Assembly (NCBI GenBank): GCA_036320915.1
Contig: JAXBDG010000012.1
Coordinates: forward strand, 1,042,501 to 1,106,500
DNA from: Linnemannia elongata
Lineage: Eukaryota > Mortierellomycota > Mortierellomycetes > Mortierellales > Mortierellaceae
Direction of reading: 5' to 3'
Length of the DNA: 64,000 bases
In this document: one piece after another, positions 10,453 through 23,800 of the stretch
Layout: each line of letters starts with the position of its first letter
Position numbering within the stretch: position 1 is the first letter of the stretch
The notes under the pieces: model-generated
What the model saw: the letters and a program-made list of their open reading frames with translations, nothing else
What the model was told of the DNA's origin: nothing
The model's database searches: none
Program-made: the position numbers and the translations under genes

Positions 10453-12639
10453 ATGCATAAACTGTTCCACGGGCACGGAGGACGTTCCCATATCAACAAG
10501 CCTCTGCCCGAACCCCTCGTCGACCCAGACGAGGGCAAGACCCCCATTGGTACTATTACTACACACTCTTCTTCCTTTCCTCATACTTTTACAAGCAAAC
10601 TAATAGCATTGGATATTATATTTTACAGGAGAACTGGTCATTGTTCCTATCCAAGGCCGTGACCTGCCCAACAGAGAACGCTTTGGCAAGCAGGACCCCT
10701 TCATCCTCTTCAAGCTCGGCAATGTATCCAAACGCTCCTCGACTGATGTCCGAGGCGGGCAACGACCACGCTGGAAGGACGACCAGGTCAGTGCCAAATA
10801 CCTTTATTCCTTTGCTCCTTCTTGCTGCTCGTTTCATCCTTTTTCTCTCTCATCGTCTGACCCATTGTGGGGTCTGTGTGTGTTTGCATATGTTTCTCTT
10901 TTACATGGTCCAATCGAACAGGAAGAAATACGGTTGTGATGTTCACACCAAACACCCACATATTAATACTTGTTGCACATAGCTCAACATCAAGATGTAC
11001 GAGAGTGACGCCAAGGATGCTACCTCACTCTATGTGACCTGTCTGGACGAAGACCACCAAAAGAACGACTTTATCGGCAACTGTGTAGTCAACCTGGCAA
11101 AGGTCCTCGAATATGGCGAGCACGATGGCGAGTAGTATCCTATCATTTCAAATGAATGTCGTCACTCAAATAACTATCATCTCTCGCCCAGTTACGCTAA
11201 CAAGTTGTCATTCATCCCTGCATCTATAATAGATTGGTTCGAGTTGACCTACAAAGGACGTGAAGCAGGCGAGCTTCAATTGCAACTGACATATTACTCC
11301 TTTGTGCGTGCCTTTTCCCCAACCCATTTTCGTGTCCGCTTCTTGGTCTGCTGGTTTTTATTCATTCTCTTTGCCTTCACAACTTACTGACTCCTTTTGT
11401 GTGCAATAATACTCTTGCGTTTTGTACCTGCAGGATCCTAAACATCCAACTCACAGAGCCAATCGCCTTTCCAAGCCTCCACCTGCTTCCAACAGCGGTA
11501 CTCCTGCTCGAAGACCTCTTCATCCAACAAACGGAACTACAAAAGTCGAAGACAGTCCTTCCACATCCGTTTCAGCTGTTACAACACCTAGTTCGACTAC
11601 TGTATCAACTGCGACCAACCCTTCGTCCATTCATGATGCCCCTATGTACCGTCCACCAGAGACCACAGGACCAGCGCTCTCGGTCCCTGCTGCAGGAGGA
11701 CTTTATCCGTATGGCCCCGGACAACAGAATGGAAGAATATCGCCTCTAGGCAACGATGGAAGAGTTCCACTCCTTGGGCACGATGGACGAGTATCTCCTA
11801 TTGGACATGACGGAAGATTATCACCCTCGGGACATAATGGGCGCATCTCGCCTTCTCATCAGAATCATGCAGGAGGATACCCCTCCCCATATCACCAGCA
11901 TCCAATACAACAACAGCACCAAATGCAGGCACCTACTGCACTTTACCCACCAGTTGGATCAGGATACCCGCCCGCTGGCTACTCTGGCTACCCGCCCCAA
12001 CAAAACCAATCCGTGGGGTACCCCCCAATGCAGAATACGATGAACCAAGGATACCCGCCCATCGCCAATCCAGGCTTGGGACAGCTGACGACTGGATACC
12101 CACCCTCAATGTTTCAGTCTAATACTGGCTTCCCACCTATGCCCTCTGGTGGCCATGTCGGTGGACTCTATCCTCCTGTCCAGCGTCCTATTCAGATGAC
12201 AAGTATTTCTACAGGCCCTGCAATGATGGGGTATCCCCCTGTCGGTTATCCCTATGGCGCCTCTAATGTGTACCCAGCCCCATCCCCAGAGCCACAGCAA
12301 CTCCTTCCGGACAACTACAAGGAAGAAGTCAGGTCGGCAACAAAGACAAATACAGCACCAGGACCTGACAAGAATGGTGGTGATAAGGGGATACCGAATA
12401 GGACAGCCAACAGGACTCCGGTAGCCAACAGCAGATTGCCTGGGGCGTGGCCAGTGGAGGCAGACAACGACGATAGGGACAACGAAAGGGAAAAGTATGG
12501 TGATGGTTCAGGGAGTGGCCACAAGCAGAGCGTTCGTTCCTCTTTGGAGCCCCCTGCGCTCCCTCCGCGAGGACGATCGACCAGTCCACCAGCGTTGCCT
12601 CCTCGTAATCCGCAATCAAGTAGCAGTAGTTGGCGGTGA
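10453..12639 (+). CDS. C2-domain protein with Pro-rich tail, Inn1/Fic1-like
   Basis: Exons: 10453-10549, 10629-10786, 10983-11134, 11192-11303, 11434-12639; 574 residues. A single N-terminal C2 domain (about 33-150) shows GELVIVPIQGRDLPNRERFG, KQDPFILFKLG, and RGGQRPRWKDDQ, closest to the Inn1/Fic1 group that couples membrane ingression to septum synthesis at cytokinesis. The tail is disordered: five GxDGRxSP-like repeats (about 240-285 in the peptide), then at least eight GYPP repeats, and two C-terminal PPALPPR motifs typical of SH3 ligands. In Inn1/Fic1 such PxxP motifs bind the SH3 proteins Hof1/Cdc15 and Cyk3. Role here is inferred. The exon 3/exon 4 junction (EYYANKLS) is the least certain. 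Confidence 0.75.
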
Positions 12640-13571
12640 AGGGTGTGCAAAATAAATAAAATGATTTTGAAACTACAGCAATGAAACACGTCGAAGAGGC
12701 GTTGAGGGGGCGTAATCTCGGTCTCGATCAGTCTCAGTCAGCGATCAGTGATGATGGTGCCTGACTAACTGGCTGGCTGGCTCCCTGTTTTTTTGCGTTG
12801 AGTTCTTGTCGATATAAAAACGAAGAGGGGGTTGAGAAAGAGATACTTTGTCGACAGGAATAACAGTAGAAACAGCAATACAGTACTGTAGTTGTTGTTG
12901 TTGTTGTTGTTGCTGTATTCCTATCGGTAGTCAACAGGGTACATTACAAGTCAAAGTGCTAGTCAGGATAAAAGGGCAATTGAGGCAGCGTCAGGGGTAG
13001 GGCAAGAAGCATAGCAAATACAAAAAGAGTAAGGTCATAAAAATAGGATTAGAATTCAATTGAGGACGGACGGACAGAAAAGAAGAAAGAACCAAGTGCC
13101 GGCTGAGAAATAGAATAAAAAAAGAAAGGTACTTTCTTCTCTTCCCTGTCGTCCGTCCTTCTTCCTCTTCTTCTTCGTCTTCTTCTTCGTCCCTCTTTCG
13201 AAAACCGCAATCTCTCCACTCATCCACTCACTCACTGCTCTATTTCTCTCTCGCCCTCTTGTCATCTCCATCCATGACACTGACTGAACTGAACTGATCC
13301 TCCCCCTCTTTCCTCTCTCCATCCATGCCTTCCTTCCTTCTTCTCCATCAACCTTTGTTTTGACACACAGACACACATACACACTCTTTGTTCATACAGA
13401 GCCCAACTTTTTTTTTTCTTTTTATTTTATTTTGTTTGCCCAAGTCAGCCACGAACATCGCAATCTTCCCTTCTCCATTTACCAGGTAACTCTATCATTA
13501 CCACGCTGCTGTCATTTAAAGAGCATTCTTCAGCGGGGCCAAGAGTGGCAATATTCGCATATTATATAGTC

Positions 13572-13607
<36 letters not shown>

Positions 13608-14368
13608 GAGGAAAGGTAGTGCTCAGGCAAGGAAAGATTCTCCGCTGTTGGGATAGTGTGATAATGAGCAGAACTAGAAGAGGGGGGGGAGTGTGGGAGG
13701 GATACAAGCAGCAGTGCGACTGACGGATGTTGTTGGTGTTGATTACTTGAGCCAGACAGACTGGCTGACTGACTGGGTGAAATGGATGCATCATCCAGGA
13801 TATCATTGTCAATGGCAATGTCAATGTCAATGTCAGTAATGCCTACTTAGATGGGAAGATTTTGCTGCTGAAGGCGGGTCATCCTGGATCTATTTTTGCT
13901 CTCTTTTCTCATCTGGCCTTTCCAAAAGAAAAGACAAAAAACCAATTGCTTATTTTTCTGAATGGTGTTCCTCTGACCATCCTCTGTGTGCCCAGGATGT
14001 CCCTGTGTGAACTTGTGTGTTGTTTAATCCTCATTTTGATCTAGTCTGATACGGCCTCATCGATGTTCGTCTTCGCTTTCTCCAACTACTTCACCTTCCA
14101 CCTGATACCCTAATAATAATATAACAACAACAACTAAAAGAAAATTTGACCGCTAATATAATATTTCATACCATTTTTTTATTACTTTTTCTCTTCCTTT
14201 CACCTTTATCTTTTTACTCCACTCCTCCGTTCCTTCTTGCTCGCCGCCTTTCATTGTTGTTGTTATCTCTTTAGTTTTTTTTTTTTTTTACCCACTCGCA
14301 TAATCAATCCTACCTACACTTTCAACGTGCTCAATACCACCAACACCTCCTTCCTACACATAACCAAC
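12640..14368. other. Intergenic, 1.7 kb, simple repeats
   Basis: Contains a TTG repeat (12893-12912), a GA dinucleotide run at 13574-13605, short ATGTCA repeats at about 13808-13840 and long CT-rich stretches. A donor-like CCAGGTAACT at about 13483 suggests a 5' UTR intron of the next gene. I see no coding evidence. Confidence 0.5.
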
Positions 14369-14800
14369 ATGCTTCAGCAACCCAACCATTCCAATCAGCA
14401 GCAACAACAACAGCAGCAAGGAGCATATCCACTGCCTCCAAAGCTCAATCGGCCAGCGTCCGTCCTGCTGGAACCATCTACAGCCTACCATGCACAAGAA
14501 AAAGTCACCCGCCCTCGATCCCAGTCCCAGGCCGTCTACTCAACCTATGTTCCTCCACCGAACATCTCACAGTCCAGTAGTGGCAACAGCAATGGCAACA
14601 GCAGTAATAGCAATAGCAACAGTAGCACCAATTCGGGACTAGAGCCTGGCTCCAGCAACGGTAAGGACAACCAAAAGCTGCATATTCCAAGTCTGCGGTC
14701 TGGTCTGCGGAGGAAGTAGAAGAGGCAGGAACTGATCTAAAAATAATTAAGGCGCTAACTCTGCTTTCTCTCCACCATATACGAATTCGATAAACCGTTT

Positions 14801-14840
<40 letters not shown>

Positions 14841-17339
14841 GATATAGACATCCAACCTCGCCTGCAGAACTGGAGACCACCAACACACAAATCCAAACTG
14901 TCGAAGCAATACACTCCCTCTGAAGATAGCGATGAAGAATCCACAGGAGAGAAGGCAGCCGCCAGGCGACGATCCAAATACATGTCCGGAGCCGCATTGG
15001 AGCTCAACACCGGTCCGCGGAAGGAGGAAACTCGACGTAAGTACAATTACAGTTAGTTGTACTCGAACAATTAACCACACCCCTACACGCATATGTGGAA
15101 CACATACGCATTACCACATATTCATCAAAGCCTTTTTTTCTTTTTTTCTTTTTACTTTCTTTAGCTCGTACGCAGTCCAATGCTTCGCAGACATCAGTTT
15201 TGGACAATACAGACGCGGTTTCTTTGAACTCCCTTAGGTCGGCTACCAAAAAGTGTAAGTAGGATGCACCCATTGCGTTACTCAGGCCTTGCGACATGAC
15301 ATGTGTAGCCTTTGAAAACCCGACTTGTGTGACCTAACAAACAAACAAGCAAACAAACAAACAAACAAACAAACAAAAATAACAAATCAACTCTAATTGA
15401 CCCCATCAATCTCTCCTTGCCTTTGCCTTACATTCTGTTATTAGTGTCGTTGGGAAAGAGGATATCGTCGTTCTTTCGCGGATCGACCAACAACACTGGC
15501 AAGCCCTCCAACTCTTTTCCAGTCTCTTCGCTGACCCAGTCTTTGTCAAACGGAGCAGCAACAGCATCGGCAGAGGCAGAGGTTTCTGCAAACTCCAGAA
15601 GCTCAACACCATCGCTCACACCAATCGATGAATTGACACCGCCCGACCGCGCCCACTCTGTTTATATTCACCAACGCTCTCATTCGACACCCGACCACGT
15701 AGGGAGCACAGGCTATGGTCACTTTAATTCTTCTACCCAACCCGGATCCCAAAACTCGACCATAGAAGATAGCCGACTTCGGACTGCGAGGGATAGTGGG
15801 TTCGAGGAAGCCAGTGGCAGAGGTCACCGCCGCCATTCGAGCTCTATTGTCAAAGGTCCACCAGCCCACGGGACCTCATCACCGCAACTGCAGCCATATC
15901 AAGCTTCACTGGAGAACCTACGCCGATCTTCTCATCACCACAAGAATGAGGGCGTTTCCATCGATTCACAGCAACAACACCAACACCAGCAGATTCGACG
16001 ACCTACAGCCCATTTACAACTCTCTAGCTCGTCGCCACAGCTTCCGTCGCATGTTGACAACGAGCTGCACCTGCCTACGCCTCAAAGACACAACAATCGC
16101 CACAGCTTCATGGGCACCGACATAACCAACTATCCATCCTCAACTGCGTCTACCCCCAAGAGGGGAAACACCCCAACCGGATTCGCCTCCTCGTCCTCAG
16201 ACACCCTCATCTCCAAGGTCAATCGTGAAAAGGCATCCGTTTGCTTTCAGGCACCATCGGCCAAGAAGGAAACTTTCACCAGAGACGCCCACCTCGACCC
16301 AGCATTGTCGAGCCTGGTTCAGCAACACCGCAAGGACTTCAAGACCAATCAACGTCTAGGAGGAACACCCCAATTGACCCCTCAGCGCCACTCGCCCCAG
16401 CTCTCCGGTCACTCGCCTCGCCAACGTGGATCTTTATATCTTCAGGACGACTCACACCAAGTTTTGCCCCCACCCATGCTGACGCCGGGCTCGCGACGTG
16501 ATTCGAACGGATCCCAGACCTACGTCCATCCATCTTCCAGCCCTGGACTCTACGCAGCTGACACCCAGACGAAGAGACTCTCGACAGGCAACCAGTATCT
16601 TCAACAACAGCATCCCAACTATCCTTATACTGGGACCCATGGCAGCTCGAGTTCAGCAACTGCCAAGCTATCGGGAAGTCAAGGAAATTTATCGCTCCAG
16701 CACCCTGTAGGACTTCACTATGACCAGGCGCTTCAGATTTCACCACTGGCAGGACCCCAAAAGACATCTTCACCTAAACGCCTGTCTACCGTCGGCTACT
16801 TTACTCCTCAACCCCAACCCCCGCTGTTGCAAATCTCTCCCTTTCCAAGTCCCAGTCTAGGCGCTCTTCCAACAACAGGCTCTCTACCCGAGATGACAAC
16901 GCTCCAGCCCACCCTGCAGCAGCAGCAGCATCTAGAGCAACTACAACAAATCCGGATCCAACAGCAGCAGGTCTTGCTCCAACAGCAGCAACATCTCCAT
17001 CTGCAGGCTCAGCAGGCACGAGCTGCTCTCACAGTCACGGCCGCTGCCGCACTTCAGCAACAACAACAACTTCAGCAACAACAACAACAACAACTAGCCC
17101 AAGTTGGTCTGGGACTTGATATGATGCCCGCCCAAACCCTTGGCGCCATGGCCATGACCGCAACACCTCCAGGAGCTGTCTCCCCACTTGCGCTATCTCC
17201 TGCCGCCTTTCAAACACCACATACAGTGACAATGCACCAATACCAGCAACAACAGCGATCAATGAAACTTAACACCAATAATATTTTGCACGGGACGGCG
17301 CCCATCCAAACATACCCAGCAGGAACCGGATACAACTAA
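14369..17339 (+). CDS. Large Ser/Gln-rich disordered protein, unrecognised
   Basis: Proposed exons: 14369-14660, 14848-15036, 15165-15254, 15445-17339; 821 residues in frame. No family recognised. The N-terminus has a poly-Gln run, then an acidic KQYTPSEDSDEESTG patch followed by the basic ARRRSKYM. The middle repeats Ser-Pro-rich phrases with candidate phosphosites, and contains a short conserved-looking basic helix, QQHRKDFKTNQRL. The last 250 residues are Gln-rich (blocks of QQQQ around 500-560). Such proteins are often regulatory scaffolds or coactivators; that is inference only. Intron 1 is odd: the donor GTAAGG is strong, but the acceptor (GATATAG) directly follows a 38-base poly(A) rather than a pyrimidine tract. 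If intron 1 is retained, translation stops at 14719 after 116 residues. The stop is 107 bp from the convergent ELMOD stop. Confidence 0.7.
14802..14839. repeat. 38-bp sense-strand poly(A) next to a splice acceptor
   Basis: Uninterrupted A tract just upstream of the proposed acceptor at 14847. Most other intronic homopolymers in this window are T on the sense strand. Confidence 0.95.
15347..15377. repeat. ACAA tetranucleotide repeat
   Basis: About seven ACAA units in the third intron of the Ser/Gln-rich gene. Confidence 0.9.
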
Positions 17340-17445
17340 AATAAACTTTCTCCCGCTCGCAAGAGAATGTAACTTTCTCACTAAATAGCGGTTAATATCT
17401 ATCGGTTGTTGGTCTTTTTTTTTTTTTTTTTTATTTGTCGCGGGT

Positions 17446-20400
17446 CTACTTTGACTTTTTGGTCTCCAATTCGATATGTTCACCTGCTTCATCCTGAGGC
17501 AATCGTGGAGGTGCAGCAACAGCGGATGGTGGCTGGTGATGACCATGGCCTGAAAGCATATTTTCTTTAGTGTCATATCGGAGCATCATTAGCTTGCGCC
17601 GGGCTAGTTGACGCTCCATCATGATCTTAAAGTCGGCAAATACGCGTTCGAAATCCATAATACTCGGCTTGGGTTCAAGAGTTGACCAGTATGCATTGAA
17701 TCGATGGAAGAGGTAGCCTATAATGCCCATATATAAATGATTCAAGAAAAATTGAGTCAGTTCCCTCCTGTGCTTGCACAAAAATAAAAAAAATTGGAAA
17801 TAAAGCAAACCTGTCGGATCCTTTTGTGAAGGAAGATAAAAAGGTGACACAAAACTAAAAAAGGCAAATGGCGATTATTAATACTTACAGTACAGTTCGT
17901 GGTAGACCGATCTGTCTGTACCGTTCAGGAAAAGGTAGTACTGCAGCTGCCTGGTTCGTAATGTTTGAACCGCAAACGAGGTGATGTTGATCCCGACGAT
18001 CGCAAACGAATACCTATTGTTCGAGAACAGTCAAAATAAATACTTCATTAGCGATTGAGATCAAACATGGGTAAAAAAAAGAGGGCGTTGAATTTTTTTT
18101 CATCGTTTGAATAAATCTCACCAAGATATGGCATCGTGAGAACACTCAAGCGCGTTTTTCGATGACATGGGATAGTACTTGGCATAGTACACCAAGTCGT
18201 CTAATCCAAGCATGCCTAGTAATAACATAAGCGAAGAGGTTTTGACCAATGTTAGTTAATACATGAAGAACCGTCGGTAGAGTCTATTCCACAGTCGGCG
18301 ATCAAGAGGCTGTCAATCCTGGAATGTCTTTTCTTTCCGTGACTTACCCATCCCTCTGAAATCGGTCGCTGGGTCCTTGCCTTGAAAACCGATCTAAACG
18401 TTAATAACATTGAGCGACACGAGAGACGGTGCGCGTGTAAGTAAACATTCCCTTCAAAAATGGACGCGACGTGTCTTTAACGGTACGATGAGTCCACTAT
18501 CCTGAAAAAGTACCTCAGTCCATTGCTTGGTATATCGTCCTTCCAATTTCTCATGGGGACGAAGTAGATCCCAGAGCTATAATGCGAGCGGCAAACAAAA
18601 AGGGACAGAAAAGGGTGCGAAAGGGCTCAAGTTAGCGTGACACGCAAGGAAGTTGTCGCGATGATCTGCCGGCAAGGTGTTTCATTGCAGTGGATAACAA
18701 ACAAGCAACGATACTCACCAACATGAGTTTCCGCTCATGGGCAGGGTTTGTCGAATCATACTTGGTATGAACGCGTTGGTTAATCTCCCGTGCAAGCTGG
18801 TGTGTGGACGCCACCCTCTCCAATGCATACTGAAGTTTCCTTGCGGCAGGTCTAAGAGTTAGATGGGTGTAATTAACAATGAGGGATGTTTTCTTAAAAC
18901 AGGTTGAAGGGCGCACTGCAGTGAATTGAAACACTCCGAACCCGATAAACAGGTGAGCAGCACATGTTACCCTCTTCCTCGTTCCTCGCCTCGACTCTAA
19001 TCTCTTGACTGTGTTGGGGTAAGATTTATTGCACCTGTCCGCTGTTTTGCATCTGACATCCAGCTCCACCATTTTTTACTTCCGAATGGGCTTCTTCATA
19101 TTGTGTAATCATTTTCCTGCCTGCTTCAAGGTATGTTGCTCCCCGGCATGTGTTGAGCCGTAACAAAAAAAACCCCCCCGCCCTATGCATTTTCACACGC
19201 ATGTGAGCTAGAATATGCCCTCTTACTTTACCACACTCCCTCGCTCTGCCAGTTCAAGTAAAGCACCTCGTTGATAATGTTGAGACAAGGATATTGAACT
19301 TACGTCGATAATGAAGCAGAGTCGGGGAAGCGCTTCTTTCGCAAAATTTGCCGAGTGATCTGAACAGGATCGCAGTCAGCAGCTTCTAGTTCACGTCGTT
19401 CAGCCTGAAGGGACAACATGAAGCAACAATGAAGTGGCGATATTGATGATGTTGTTGACAACAAAGGAGAAAGAAAAATATAAGGAGAGTGTGGGTTTGG
19501 TTAGGCTCTCCTTCTCTCTCTCTCTGTCTCTCTCTCTCTGCTCTTGCCACGTACAAGGACGATCGATCAATGCTATAGGTATCAAATTTTTGCTGTCGTT
19601 TTTTGTTTTACCGTCAGCTCCTTTGAAAATAAAATACAGCGATCTAGACAGAAGCAAGACGCAACAAGGCGAGCAGAAGAAGACGAAGTTAGGCGAGAGA
19701 AAAAAGACTCTTATATAAAAGTACCAGAGACAAGAGGCACAAGTAAAAAGCTACAGCAGCAATGGACAATAGCAAAAATGATCCATTACCTATCCTGTAA
19801 ATCATGCCGGCAGCGGCCTTCGACTGTCTCAGATCCATAATGGCGGCGTGTGACGAAGAACTGGTCGAGTCGTGTCGTTTCTTGCGCTGTCGGACCTCCT
19901 GTTGTTGCTGTTGTTTATGAATTACAGATGGGTCCTCGCTGAGAGCCTCTGCAACCAATGGGACCGATTGGATCGAGGATGCAGACGAGTCAGTCGACTC
20001 CGTTGACAGCCTGGCAGTCAAGGTTGAAGAAGCAGAGGCCGAAGCAGAGGCGAGTGAGGCAGAATCGGCTGGTGTGGATGAGGAAGACGAAGAAGGAGCG
20101 GTTGTCGCTGCAGAGCCGGTCTGAACGCTCGCACGACGTCCGTTTCCGGCGGGGATTGGGGGGTTGGAGGAAGGGTTGGAGTAGACAATGGTTCCTGCAT
20201 GGGTGTTGTTGACGAGGGCGGAGGAGGGGTGGCCGAGCGGAGTCCAGAGGCAGTCAAGAGGGGTTGAAGAAGTAGAAGGGGAAGAGGAGAAGGATGTTGA
20301 TGCGCCGCAGATACGAGAGAGCTCTGTGGAGCGGGAGAAGAAGCCGTAGATGAACTTGAGGATGCGGTAGACATGGAGGAGAAGGATGTTTTGGTAGATG

Positions 20401-20492
20401 GAATTGTAGAGGACGAGGCCGACCCACTGGTGGACGTGGCGGCGTATCGCGGCCAAGGCAGCCGAGGCAGTTTGGTGGCGAGGAGGTGGCAT
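17446..20492 (-). CDS. ELMO-domain protein (ELMOD family, Arf-regulating)
   Basis: ELMOD proteins act as GAPs for Arf/Arl GTPases. Eight exons on the minus strand fit in phase: 20492-19790, 19385-19304, 18851-18719, 18576-18514, 18393-18348, 18215-18122, 18013-17889, 17717-17446; 505 residues. The ELMO domain lies in the C-terminal half: QLWDLLRPHEKLE, TKQWTEIGFQGKDPATDFRG, MLGLDDLVYYAKYYP, YSFAIVGINIT, then FNAYWSTLEPKPSIMDFERV. The Arg in DFRG corresponds to the conserved Arg tied to GAP activity. Compared with ELMOD1/2, the region after the N-terminal hydrophobic helix (YNSIYQNILLLHVYRILKFIYGFF) is enlarged by about 170 Ser/Ala/Thr-rich residues with a Gln run. Exon 2 begins at an internal TAG acceptor (AACTAG) chosen because it restores the phase. 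NIPA lies directly upstream in tandem. Confidence 0.88.
19512..19541. repeat. CT microsatellite in ELMOD intron 1
   Basis: CT dinucleotide run with single interruptions. Confidence 0.85.
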
Positions 20493-20836
20493 TCTATTCG
20501 TTTTTTCAACTGTTTGTTGAGTTCACCGCCTTTCTCTTTCGTTGCGTTGATGGGGAAGGGGAAGAAGGAAGTGTATGTTGGTGGTATAAATGTATTTATG
20601 TATGTACGTATAGTTGAGATGGAGGCCTGAAAGAATGAATGAATGAATGAATGAAAGAATGAAAGAAAGACTAGATGGAAGAAAATGAATGAATGAAAAA
20701 GAAAGGAAAAGAAAAGGAGAAAAGACACGAGGCAAGGTAACGTAAGAGACAGTTGATTAAGGGGGGTTTATAACTGATGAGTGGTGGAACGATTATTAGT
20801 GATAAGATAGTCTGTATGGACCTACTCTCGAAAAAT

Positions 20837-23800
20837 CTAACTGGTCGACCCGCGTCGAGAGACAGGCTGCGATGGCAACTCGCCCACATCCTCCTTCGCA
20901 AGCACTGCTAGCCGCTTCGCCAACAGCGCAACCCCAAAGAACACCGTCAGCACTCCGAGACAGAACAATACGTATTTTGTCGCCGTAAACCCAGAAAACT
21001 CGTCGTAATAGATCCCGCCTCCAATAATGTCCAGTAGCACCCAGATCGTAAAGAACACCGGCACCTGCAGCAGCGCATCGTACTTCTTCAGGCCCATGTT
21101 GATCCAGTACACCTGCGACACCGCCGTCACCACCGTCACCACCAGAATCACCCATGCCAGCGCAGACGTAAACTGGTTCTGTCCGTCAAATATACTCGTC
21201 ACTAGCAAGTTGATCAGCGACTTTGCAAACAGTACCGTGTACGATGCCATCATCCCTCCTAGCGCCGCATAAGACAGCGGAAGACAAAACCGCAGCAATG
21301 GTGAGTTCCTCCGAATCAGCCTCTCCTCCGGTAGTGACGGAATGATCTCGATCCTTCCAACTCGCTGCCAGAACGATGCTCTTCCTTCTTGTCCATCCTT
21401 GTCCTGGCCATTCTTGATGTCTCTTTCACCAGCTCGATTACGGCGTCGACGGTTTGATCGTCTGGAGACGACTGAGGGCGTCATGGAATGTGCTCGCTCC
21501 GCGCCAGGACGCGGCACCAGGATATCCTCCCGAGAAGCGTCAGCCTCTGCACGCACTTCTGCTCCTACTCCTACTCCTGCTCCTGCTGTCACGTCCGTTC
21601 CTGTGCTTTCTTCAACTCCACCGCCACCAACGGATTTCACTTGGGTAGACTGGTTGGACGACACCATTGGACGAGGCATCTCAAACGTAAGACGTCGCTC
21701 TGCCTTGGGACTCGAAATCCCTGCATCCCCGACACTGGAAACCGAGATCCTGCTTGATTTCCCACTTTTGGTAGAGTAGATCGACTGTCGAGGATTGTTG
21801 TTGTCCTTTGATGAATGCTCGGCTCCAACAGCTGAAGAGGCACCCACTGCAGTACCCGAAGCGTCGCTCACGGCGGTTTGATGGCTAATGCTTGAGTTTA
21901 CTGCAAGCCCGTCATGTTCCTGAACAAAGGGCCGTACGGGGCTATGGATATGGATCGGTCGTTGTAAGTCCATGCTCGACATGCGGCTATGTCGGTTCGA
22001 TGCCACTTTCTCTTGTTCCCTCTGTGAAAGGCTGAGATTGCTCATGTTGGAGTTGATGCGATAGATGCGTTGTTCCTGATGCAGCTGCTGTTCAGAAGAG
22101 ACGCCAATAGCCATATCGTCCTCGTTTTCAACATTCTTTTCGACAAACTTGATGAAAAAGTAAGTGAGAATCATGAAGATTGCAATGAGGGACAAGTAGG
22201 CGATTGTAGCGGGCTTATGAAAGAGATTGATGAGCACGCATAGTTTGTAATCTAGTACATGAGTGCATTGAAAGGCAAGAGTCTTGTAAGGGTCATTTCT
22301 TTACATAAGACAGGCACCTCACGCAGACTTTTGCATAAAGGTGACACAACAACACAATAAGCGCACTAAGTACCTTGAGCAACGATTCCCGAAAAGACGA
22401 CGACAATGACTGAGCCTGCAACAATGAAAAAGATGCCTGCCAAGTCCCATCGCCCAAGAACCTCCTTATTGACAAGTGGTGCAATGATGACGTTCGAAAT
22501 GAGCGATATCGATCCGAGCGGTGCGGTTAAAGACTGGGGTGCAAACCGCAGGGCAATGAATCCTCCAAGATTACCAACAATAAAAACGATTAGTCCTGCA
22601 GCCCACAGCTACAATATCAAAGATACGAAAAAAGGGCATGGTAAGCCTGATGGACAGATAGACAGATGGAGAATGAATGCCTTTACCTCTTGGCATTGTA
22701 AGTCATACGTAAAAACAACGATGCGCAGGTGTGCTTCTCTTCTTGGAAGGCTGTCTGTACCTTTGACACAAAAATAGCTCGCCAAAACATGTAGGGCTTG
22801 AGCCGACGATACAGCTTGCCTCTGCGATTTTCCTTAAGCTCAAACAGCCTATCTGCCTCTTCCTGAACTTGCTCCTCGGTCCATCCTAGCTCCTGTCGCC
22901 AACGTTCATGCTCCTCTTCCATCTCGAGCTCCTTCATCACGCGTCTCTCGTCATGCTTGCGCAAGGCGTACTTCTGACCATTGAGCCCAAGATTCAGGAC
23001 TGTGGACGAGATGAGGGTAATAACAACGCCAATCCAGACATGGTTGCGCCTGTTGAGGGGTTGACAAGAGCCTAGGCCGAGCTGCTTCATTTGCTCGAGG
23101 GTGTACCCGTTATGCTGAGTCGGATCAGAGTTTTCCTCATCGAAATCAAAGCTGCAGCTGCTGCTGTGTCGGCAAGTGTCGACATTGCTACCAACCAATG
23201 TACAGATTGAGCCCGCTGGCTGGCCTCCGCAGCAAGAGATGGGGCTGTTTGCGGTGGTGTTGAAGGTATGGCTGGAGGGTGCGTCCTTGTCCTGCCAAGG
23301 GCTTCCGCAGGTCGACTCGAGTGTGCAGTACTGAGGAGAGCAAAGGTCGGCGGGAGTAGAGAGGTTGAACTGGGAATAAAATGCATACGCAGCGCAGTCG
23401 GCTGCAGCGTTACATTGCTCCCCTATGATGTGGTTGGGTTGCACAGAATTGATTAGAGAGAGTGTGAGAGAGAGAGAGAGAGAGTTAGGGAGAGGAAAGA
23501 CAAGGGCAAGGAGGAGGCATTAGCGCACAGGGACCGAGGACGTGGCTGTTCTTTTGCCGTTTTCATTCTACCGTCATTCGCTCATTCATTCCGCCTTTCA
23601 ACAAAAAAGGGGAAAACTGGTTTTTTGCTGGTTTGTTTGTTTTGGGGGGGGGGAGGGGGGGGGGGGGTTGAATGTGGAAAAGTGACAAAAAGAGAGCAAA
23701 AAAAACGAGAGCAGGGGGGTGGTGGGCAGGAGAAAGATGGATGCAGTTTTCCTTCTGTTTGTTTATTTTACCTGCTGTGACAACAAACTGACAGGTGCCA

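Noticed and set aside
18632..19072. 146-residue minus-strand open frame
   Set aside because: It spans ELMOD exon 3 and its flanking introns; only 18719-18851 is exon.
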